Positions 58,317 through 64,000 of a stretch of DNA of 64,000 nt are shown here, one piece after another. The stretch's first letter is position 1. Each line of letters starts with the position of its first letter. The stretch lies in NCBI GenBank assembly GCA_016936015.1, contig JAFGPV010000083.1, positions 41,391 through 105,390 of the forward strand. The letters are read 5' to 3'. Source of the stretch: Pirellulales bacterium. GTDB taxonomy: Bacteria; Planctomycetota; Planctomycetia; Pirellulales; Thermoguttaceae. The notes beneath the pieces were generated by a model that was not told the origin of the DNA, made no database searches, and saw nothing but the letters and a program-made list of their open reading frames with translations. The translations under genes and the position numbers were made by a program.

Positions 58317-59510
58317 TTAGAGAATCCCGGCGTCGCGGAATTCGATTCCCTTCAGGAGCATCTTCAAGGCCTCGGGATTGGGGGCCGCCTCGAAGGCCGT
58401 GGCCCGGTCGATCAATTCCCGGTCCACCAGATCTTTCAGACTCATCGCGAAATCCTGCATCCCGTCGTCCTTGGAAATCCGGATCACGTCGGCCAGCTTG
58501 TTGTCCATCTCTTCCAGCAGCAGTTTGCGGACCATCGGCGAGAAGGTCATGATTTCGCAGGTGGGCACCCGGCCGACGTTCTCCTTGATCGAGGCCAGGA
58601 GCTTCTGGGCGATGATCGCCCGCATGTTGAAGGCCAAGGCGCTGCGGATGGCTTGGTGCATGTTTTGCGGGAACAAGTCGAGGATCCGGCTGATGGTGCT
58701 GGCCGCCGTGGAGGCGTGGATCGTGCCGAAGACCAAATGGCCGGTCTCCGCCGCCTGGATGGCCGTCTCGAACGTCTCCCGGTCGCGCATTTCGCCCACC
58801 AGGATCACGTCCGGGTCCTCGCGGACGGCGTGCTTCATGCCGATCATGAAATCCTTCACGTCCATCCCGATCTCCCGCTGGTTGATCAGGCACTTGTCCT
58901 CGGTGAAGGTGTATTCGATCGGGTCCTCCAGCGTCAGGACGTGGCGGCGGTAATGGCGGTTGATGTAGTCGATCATCGAGGCGATGGTGGTGCTCTTGCC
59001 CGATCCCGTCACCCCGGCCAGCAGCACCATCCCCTGGCTGAATTTGCATAATTCATCCAAGGTCGGCGGCAAATTCAGGTTCTCGAAGGTGGGGATGAAA
59101 TTTTTCACGCACCGCGCGACCAAGCCGATGTAGCCCATCTGCTGCAAGACGTTCACGCGGAACCGCCACTTCTTGCCGTCCACCGGCAACTGGTAGGCGA
59201 AGTCCACGCCGCCGTCCTCGTCGAAGATCCGCTTTCGCCGCTCCTCCTTGTCCAGCATCGGGAAAATCAGGCGAATCATCTCCTCGTCGCTGACCGGTTC
59301 CCGGTTCAGCGGACGCAGCGTACCGTCGATCCGCACGTACGGCGGCAGGCCGACCTTCAGGTGCAAATCGCTCCCCTTGTTCTTCACGACGAAGCGAAAG
59401 AGCTTGTCGATTTCCAACTCGTCGTGATGCCCGAGGAACCGTCCGGCCTCGAGCTTGCTGCCCGACGACGAAAGCATGTGAGAGGAATGAGAGGTAACTG
59501 AACTGGTCAT
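58317..59510 (-). CDS. pilT: Type IV pilus twitching-motility ATPase PilT
   Basis: A 397-residue hexameric ATPase. It has Walker A GVTGSGKSTT near residue 170, the Asp box TLEDPIEYTFTEDKCLINQR, Walker B DPDVILVGEMRDRETFETAI, and TGHLVFGTIHASTAASTISR. PilT depolymerises pili. The start at ATG 59510 (MTSSVTSHSS) was chosen because the longer frame to 59582 begins inside a repeat (HCPLSTAHSAPDSS is repeat-encoded). In this window the only pilus-like partner genes are the degenerate PilB-like gene downstream and DUF1559 proteins. Confidence 0.94.
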   Translation of the reverse strand: MTSSVTSHSSHMLSSSGSKLEAGRFLGHHDELEIDKLFRFVVKNKGSDLHLKVGLPPYVRIDGTLRPLNREPVSDEEMIRLIFPMLDKEERRKRIFDEDGGVDFAYQLPVDGKKWRFRVNVLQQMGYIGLVARCVKNFIPTFENLNLPPTLDELCKFSQGMVLLAGVTGSGKSTTIASMIDYINRHYRRHVLTLEDPIEYTFTEDKCLINQREIGMDVKDFMIGMKHAVREDPDVILVGEMRDRETFETAIQAAETGHLVFGTIHASTAASTISRILDLFPQNMHQAIRSALAFNMRAIIAQKLLASIKENVGRVPTCEIMTFSPMVRKLLLEEMDNKLADVIRISKDDGMQDFAMSLKDLVDRELIDRATAFEAAPNPEALKMLLKGIEFRDAGIL

Positions 59511-59528
59511 GGATGAGTCAGGGGCTGA

Positions 59529-59589
59529 GTGGGCAGTGGACAGTGGACAGTGAAGAACGCCAAGAGGCAGATCACTGTCCACTGCCCAC
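59529..59589. repeat. Perfect 17-bp inverted repeat GTGGGCAGTGGACAGTG
   Basis: Arms 59529-59545 and 59573-59589 are exact reverse complements. The right arm forms the end of hisF (last ~10 codons and stop), the left arm precedes the pilT start. Confidence 0.9.
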
Positions 59590-60375
59590 TATCCACCGAT
59601 CACTATTCTTCCGCCGCACCGGGACTCCCCGGGCGGCCATGATGCGTTTGGTTTCCTCGATCGTATATTCGCCGTAATGGAAAATGCTGGCGGCCAGGGC
59701 GGCCTCGGCGCCGCCCCGGAGGATGGCGTCGGCCAGATGCTCTGGACATCCCGCCCCCCCGCTGGCAACCACCGGAATCCGCACCGCGTGGGTCACCGCG
59801 CGAAGCATTTCTATATCATAACCGTCTTTCGTGCCGTCGGCATCCATCGAGGTGAGTACGATTTCGCCGGCACCCAGTTCCTCGACCCTTTTCGCCCAAG
59901 CCACGGCCTCCAAACCGGTGGGTATTCTCCCCCCATTAATGAATACCTCCCACACGATCCGGCCGTCTCGGCTGACCCGTTTCGGGTCGATGTTGACCAC
60001 AATACACTGACTTCCGAACCGCCGTGCCGCCCGGCGTACAAATTCCGGGTCGCGGCAGGCCGCCGAGTTGATCGAGACCTTATCGGATCCGGCGCCCAGC
60101 AAGTCGCGGATGTCGTCGATCGTCCGGATCCCTCCGCCGACGGTCAGCGGCATGAAAATCACCTCCGCCGTCCGGCGGACCACGTCCATCAGGATCTCCC
60201 GGCCTTCGTGGCTGGCAGTAATGTCGAGGAACACCAGTTCGTCGGCGCCCTCCGCCTCGTAACGCGCCGCCACCTCGACCGGGTCCCCCGCGTCGCGGAG
60301 GTTCAGGAAATTCGTCCCCTTGACGACCCGACCCCGGTTCACGTCGAGGCAGGGAATGATCCGCTTGGCAAGCAT
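59572..60375 (-). CDS. hisF: Imidazole glycerol phosphate synthase cyclase subunit
   Basis: A 267-residue TIM barrel: [95 protein letters not shown] and [18 protein letters not shown]. It makes IGP and AICAR in histidine synthesis with HisH, which is not nearby. Usual HisF is about 250-258 residues; the extra C-terminal [11 protein letters not shown] is encoded by a repeat (59573-59589 and flank). This looks like a repeat insertion at the original end. Confidence 0.95.
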   Translation of the reverse strand: MLAKRIIPCLDVNRGRVVKGTNFLNLRDAGDPVEVAARYEAEGADELVFLDITASHEGREILMDVVRRTAEVIFMPLTVGGGIRTIDDIRDLLGAGSDKVSINSAACRDPEFVRRAARRFGSQCIVVNIDPKRVSRDGRIVWEVFINGGRIPTGLEAVAWAKRVEELGAGEIVLTSMDADGTKDGYDIEMLRAVTHAVRIPVVASGGAGCPEHLADAILRGGAEAALAASIFHYGEYTIEETKRIMAARGVPVRRKNSDRWIVGSGQ

Positions 60376-60544
60376 CTCTTATTATAAACCACAAAAAAAC
60401 ACAACCTAAACTATCTAATCTAGTTGCCCATTTTCTCCCGGTCAACTCCCCCGCGAGAGAGGTATGCGCAGGGAATGCGAACCGCTTGCAGCATCGCCTG
60501 CCGGCATGGAACTAACCCCCAACTTTCCGCAACAGGTACTTCTT

Positions 60545-60871
60545 TTACCGCCTTAAAATTCTCTGCTGCTCGGCGGCGTTCCGTTTGATCACCGACTCGA
60601 CGCAACGGAAGAAATCCGTGATGCACGTGCAGCGGAGCCGGTACCAGATTTGCGTGCCGCGTTTCTCCACGTCCACCAGGCCCGCGTTTTTCAGAAGCGA
60701 AAGATGTTTGGAAACCGTGGACATATCGGCCCCGATCAGCTCGGTCAGTTCGCAGACGCATCGCTCATTCCGTCGGGCCAGCTCGTCGAGGATCAACAGC
60801 CGGCTAGGGTGCGCCATCGCTTTGACGATTTTTGCCCGGGCTTCATACCGAGCGCGGGTTCTGGCGTCCAT
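60545..60871 (-). CDS. arsR: ArsR-family metal-responsive repressor
   Basis: A 108-residue winged-helix regulator. MAHPSRLLILDELARRNERC with CVCELTELIG contains the ELCVC-type metal site, followed by SKHLSLLKNAGLVDVEKRG, the recognition helix and wing. A C-terminal LRCTCITDFFRC adds more cysteines. Arsenite binding to the CVC site should release DNA. It follows arsC on the minus strand after 72 bases containing a palindromic repeat. Confidence 0.92.
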   Translation of the reverse strand: MDARTRARYEARAKIVKAMAHPSRLLILDELARRNERCVCELTELIGADMSTVSKHLSLLKNAGLVDVEKRGTQIWYRLRCTCITDFFRCVESVIKRNAAEQQRILRR

Positions 60872-60883
60872 AGTATTCTCTTG

Positions 60884-60947
60884 GTAGGTTATGCTTCAGC
60901 ATAACAAGATGTTTTTCTTTTCCATGTTATGCTGAAGCATAACCTAC
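60884..60947. repeat. Perfect 22-bp inverted repeat GTAGGTTATGCTTCAGCATA
   Basis: Arms 60884-60905 and 60926-60947 are exact reverse complements; each arm contains its own palindrome (GTTATGCT-TC-AGCATAAC). The right arm supplies the stop codon of arsC. Confidence 0.9.
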
Positions 60948-61390
60948 GGGATTTCTTTGTCCAAGATCTCGGGGAGGTTTTCGACGAACGCCCGGATCTC
61001 GTCCCGCACGCGGCGGAAGGGCGTCATCCGCTCCTCCTCCGACCAAGCCCGGGCCGCCAGGGTAGGCGGATCGTCGAAGCCGACGTGCAGGACCCGTGTT
61101 CCGCCGGGAAACGCCGGACAACGCGCCTGGGCATTGCCGCAGAGCGTGACCACCAGGTCGAACTGCTGTCCCTGGAACTCGCCGACCGCTTTCGACCGCT
61201 GCCGGGAGATATCCACTCCCGCCTCGGCCATCACCGCCACGGCATCTTCGTTCAGGCCATAGGCGATGATCCCCGCCGAATGCGCCTCGATCCGTTCGTC
61301 CCACAGCGACCGCGCCCACCCCTCCGCCATCTGGCTGCGGCACGAGTTGCCGGTGCATAGGAACAGGACTTTCGGTTTGCGCTTTTCCAT
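60944..61390 (-). CDS. arsC: Arsenate reductase, thioredoxin-coupled LMW-PTP type
   Basis: A 148-residue enzyme that reduces arsenate to arsenite. VLFLCTGNSCRSQMAEGW is the phosphate-loop with the nucleophile Cys, and VTLCGNAQARCPAFPG carries the two relay cysteines; FDDPP holds the catalytic Asp. It precedes arsR on the same strand. An arsenite exporter is not in the window. The last codon is followed by TAG that belongs to the GTAGG of the adjacent repeat. Confidence 0.94.
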   Translation of the reverse strand: MEKRKPKVLFLCTGNSCRSQMAEGWARSLWDERIEAHSAGIIAYGLNEDAVAVMAEAGVDISRQRSKAVGEFQGQQFDLVVTLCGNAQARCPAFPGGTRVLHVGFDDPPTLAARAWSEEERMTPFRRVRDEIRAFVENLPEILDKEIP

Positions 61391-61679
61391 GTTGACCGAT
61401 CCGGAGGCTGCCGTTTCGTAGAATACCCGATTCTCCGAGCCCGGGAAAGCCGGCCCGTTGTCCGAGGCAACCGCCCGAGGGAAAGCCGAAAACCGATTAT
61501 CTTATTCGATTCACCGGATATTCAGGAACAACCCCGGGGAGAAACGATTGACACCCAAAACGGCCCACTTCTATCATAAAAGAGGGATTCAACGGTCTTC
61601 GCTCGTTATTCCCCGTGCAATTGACTGAAGAGTCCGGTCTTAAGCCGTTTCCGCCCCTTCCCCCGAAACCGAGAAAGTC

Positions 61680-63821
61680 ATGTTGATCTACCGAAACGGG
61701 CGTCATTTCCATTGGGGAGTCGTCGCGGTCTTCGCTTCCGCGCTGCTTGTTTCCCCGTCGGCCGGGGCGGCGGATTCTCTCCGCACCCTGGTCCGGCCGA
61801 TTCCGCCGGAGGTGCTGGCGCCCCCGTCCCCCTCGCAAGCCTCCGCCGAGTTGATTCAGGCCTATTACGACTCGATCCTTCAATGGGGCCGAGTCGTCGC
61901 CCGGCAGGTGCGTCCCGTGCCCGGGCGACAAGGGGAGTCTTATCTCGGATTGCCACAGAACGTCGAGGACGACGTGCGGCCGACGGCCTACGCCGCCATG
62001 GTGCTCGGCTTTCTGGCCGAGTATCGGCCGCCGCGACCGGGAGTGGAGCCTTCCCAACGTCAAGCGTGGCGGGCGTCGGCGATCGGCCTGTTGCGTTATT
62101 TGACGGCAAGCCACGTTTCGAGCGGCGGCGCTTGTCTCAATGGCAAACCGTGGGGCAACCAATGGCAGTCGGCCATGTGGGCCAGGGCGGCCGGCATGGC
62201 CGGCTGGTTCTTGTGGGACGACCTGGACCAGGACCTCCAAGCGGCCGTCGCCCGGCTGATCGAATTCGAGGCCGACCGCTTTCCTAAGAAGGAGCCGAAG
62301 AGCAGTCTCCGCAACGACACCGGCGCGGAAGAGAACGCCTGGAACTCGCAAATCACCGCGCTGGCGTGCAACATGATGCCCGCGCATCCCCACGCCAAGG
62401 CCTGGGAGGAAGCGTCACTCCGCTACATGTACAACTCCTTTTCGGTCGCTGCCGACGCCCGGGACGCCACGCCCGGCGACGGGGGGCGGCCGCTGAAGGA
62501 CTGGGTCACCACGGTCAACGCCCACGACGACTTCACCGTGGAAAATCACGGCATCGTACACATGGGATACTTGAAAACCACGGCGTCGGAGCTCCAGGAA
62601 AACGTGCTCCCCTGGTTGCTGACGGGGCGAAACACGCCGGCAGCGTGCATGCACCACGTTCCCGAAGCCTTGGAACTGCTGATCCACTGCATGGCCTGGG
62701 ACGGCGCGCCGGTCTATTTTTCCGGAACGGACTGGAAGTCCTACCATGAGCAATCCTGCGAGATCGTCCTCTACACGATGCAAAGCCTCCTGAAGGGCGA
62801 CCGCCGGGCAGCGTTTCTCGAACAAACGGCGCTGAAATGGCTCGCCCGGCAACAGCGGGCGGAAAAGGGCTTCTACAACGTTCGCCGCGATCTGGAATAC
62901 GGCGGCCTGTGCGCCACTCGATTGATCGCCTGCTGCCTGGCGCACGGGATCATCGACGCACCGCCGAAACCGATCTCCGCCGACGAATTCGACCGCTTGG
63001 CCGCCGGAACGCGCCACCTGATCGCGGGCAAAACCGTGGTGCATCGCACGCCGAACAAGTTCGCCTCTTTCACCTGGGCCCAGAAACGCATGGCCCTGGC
63101 GCTGCCGCGCAACGGCACCTGGGTGCTCTGGCCGCATTTCGACTCATATCTCGGGATCCTCGACGGCCGGGATTCGTCGCATCGCAACGCCCGGCTGGAA
63201 AAAATCGACGTGGACGTGCGGCCGAACGGCTTCACCGTCTCCGGCAGGCTGCTGCGCTGCAAGGGAAAACTAGTCCAGGATTTTTTCTACGCCTCGCCGC
63301 CGGGCGACTTCACGGTGTACATCGAGCGGCTGCAACCCGCCAAGGACTTTCGCCCCGGCTCGCGGGAAACGGGCGTGATCGGCCTGGCCTATCCGCTCGG
63401 TTCCAATGAGCGCACCCTGTACGGCCCTTGGGATTCGTTGCAGACCAGGGGTTACGGCGGCCGGGCCGCGATCCACTGCCTGGCCGGCGACTGGCTGAAC
63501 ATTGACAACCGCGCCGGCTACGTGGTCCGCCGCACCGACGGCCGGCGGAACGTGATCCGCTACCACGACGAGAGCCGGGGGTTCGGCCGCGTGCCGCAGT
63601 TGCAGGAGTGGATCAGCCTCGTGGGCGATGCGGATCCCCTGCCCTCGGCCGCCCCAACCTGGGCCTGCGTGGTGACCTTTTTAAACCAATCGGCGCAGGA
63701 CACGAAGCAATGGTCCTCGCGCGTGCAGTTTTCCGCTGAAGATCGGCAAGCGACATGCACGGTCGGCAAGGAGACCTTTACCGCCGACTTCTCGCCGAAC
63801 CAGGAGCCGGAAAAAAAGTGA
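61680..63821 (+). CDS. Large secreted protein of unknown function, (alpha/alpha) barrel-like
   Basis: A 713-residue exported protein with a signal peptide (VVAVFASALLVSPSAGAA). The first ~420 residues are helical and look like an alpha/alpha toroid (YYDSILQWGRVVARQVRPVP, YAAMVLGFLAEYRPP, WRASAIGLLRYLTASH, HPHAKAWEEASLRYMYNSF), as in polysaccharide lyases and heparinases. The C-terminal part is beta-rich (RLEKIDVDVRPNGFTVSGRL). I do not recognise a catalytic motif with certainty. It is alone, with no gene after it in the window. Confidence 0.8.
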   Translation: MLIYRNGRHFHWGVVAVFASALLVSPSAGAADSLRTLVRPIPPEVLAPPSPSQASAELIQAYYDSILQWGRVVARQVRPVPGRQGESYLGLPQNVEDDVRPTAYAAMVLGFLAEYRPPRPGVEPSQRQAWRASAIGLLRYLTASHVSSGGACLNGKPWGNQWQSAMWARAAGMAGWFLWDDLDQDLQAAVARLIEFEADRFPKKEPKSSLRNDTGAEENAWNSQITALACNMMPAHPHAKAWEEASLRYMYNSFSVAADARDATPGDGGRPLKDWVTTVNAHDDFTVENHGIVHMGYLKTTASELQENVLPWLLTGRNTPAACMHHVPEALELLIHCMAWDGAPVYFSGTDWKSYHEQSCEIVLYTMQSLLKGDRRAAFLEQTALKWLARQQRAEKGFYNVRRDLEYGGLCATRLIACCLAHGIIDAPPKPISADEFDRLAAGTRHLIAGKTVVHRTPNKFASFTWAQKRMALALPRNGTWVLWPHFDSYLGILDGRDSSHRNARLEKIDVDVRPNGFTVSGRLLRCKGKLVQDFFYASPPGDFTVYIERLQPAKDFRPGSRETGVIGLAYPLGSNERTLYGPWDSLQTRGYGGRAAIHCLAGDWLNIDNRAGYVVRRTDGRRNVIRYHDESRGFGRVPQLQEWISLVGDADPLPSAAPTWACVVTFLNQSAQDTKQWSSRVQFSAEDRQATCTVGKETFTADFSPNQEPEKK

Positions 63822-64000
63822 TAAAAAGAACGCCGGAAATCGAAAGCGTTTAGCCTCAGATTGTCAATGATGCCTAGCCGGCGGCTAACAGTCGCCGAGA
63901 GCTTCGGGAATGACCCGCGGCGGCTGTTAGCCTTAAGTTTACCCACATTTTTGCTATGATAGGAGCCGGCGGAAAGGATTACTGCCGTTGGCCTTAAGCA
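63822..64000. other. Gap at the window end with repeat copy
   Basis: No gene is seen in these 179 bases. They hold the second copy of the GGCTAACAGCCGCCGAG-type repeat at 63875-63935 and the start of the next intergenic region. Confidence 0.5.
63875..63935. repeat. Inverted repeat, GGCTAACAGCCGCCGAG family, copy 2
   Basis: Left arm TAGCCGGCGGCTAACAGTCG and right arm CGCGGCGGCTGTTAGCCTTA pair in a core of about 17 bp. Matches the element at 4163-4225. Confidence 0.8.

Noticed and set aside
56503..59049. 848-residue frame extending the PilB-like protein upstream
   Set aside because: The extra N-terminal 250 residues overlap pilT in another frame and are Arg/Pro/Gly-rich with no membrane or ATPase features. 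The start at 58293 fits better.

Overview
The window looks like high-GC chromosomal DNA from a planctomycete, probably of the Pirellulales type. This is inferred from gene families, not from a marker gene. It carries a DUF1559 prepilin-like protein with an H-X9-DG motif, PEP-CTERM surface proteins, an autotransporter-associated beta-strand repeat protein, three GH172 (DUF2961) enzymes, a pseudokinase/ATPase/histidine-kinase giant, and ECF sigma/anti-sigma regulation. I see no rRNA, tRNA, CRISPR array, integrase or complete insertion sequence.

Layout. 1-8.2 kb: the end of a GH27 alpha-galactosidase, a small membrane protein, a hexuronate-type MFS transporter, a cyclopropane-synthase-like methyltransferase, then an NfeD-like / mini-flotillin / flotillin operon and a membrane protein. 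8.3-15.4 kb: the 1713-residue hybrid kinase, a gene split by one in-frame TAA, a HicBA toxin-antitoxin pair whose toxin is very short, and a Cys-rich exported protein. 15.5-22.6 kb: a complete RND efflux set (TetR, adaptor, pump, outer-membrane channel) with a palindromic operator in front of the repressor. 23-26.8 kb: a soluble histidine kinase, an AAA ATPase, a zinc-ribbon protein and dCTP deaminase. 27-43 kb: secreted glycan and surface functions (three GH172, GH97, metallophosphoesterase, PEP-CTERM proteins, DUF1559), then an anti-sigma protein with a pseudopilin-like C-terminus and its ECF sigma factor. 45-53 kb: zinc-ribbon membrane protein, Fic protein, a translationally coupled DUF5678/retropepsin/flavodoxin operon, alpha-glucan phosphorylase, APS kinase, and an intact plus a frameshifted BON-domain gene. 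53-64 kb: sugar porter, a PilT / degenerate membrane PilB-like / CvpA / DUF4190-like cluster, HisF, ArsC-ArsR, and a large secreted protein of unknown function.

The genes fit a heterotroph that degrades glycans: exported glycosidases release sugars, two MFS porters could import them, and glucan phosphorylase handles stored glucan. The RND pump and ArsRC give stress resistance.

The most unusual feature of the DNA is the number of different short inverted-repeat families between genes. At least ten unrelated families occur, several with perfect 17-24 bp arms. Some have entered coding sequence: one runs in frame through the methyltransferase gene, one supplies the C-terminal codons of hisF, and one supplies the stop codon of arsC. 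Leading candidates for new biology are the catalytically degenerate membrane-bound PilB-like protein paired with PilT, the SPFH-only mini-flotillin, the pseudokinase-histidine kinase giant and the anti-sigma/pseudopilin fusion.
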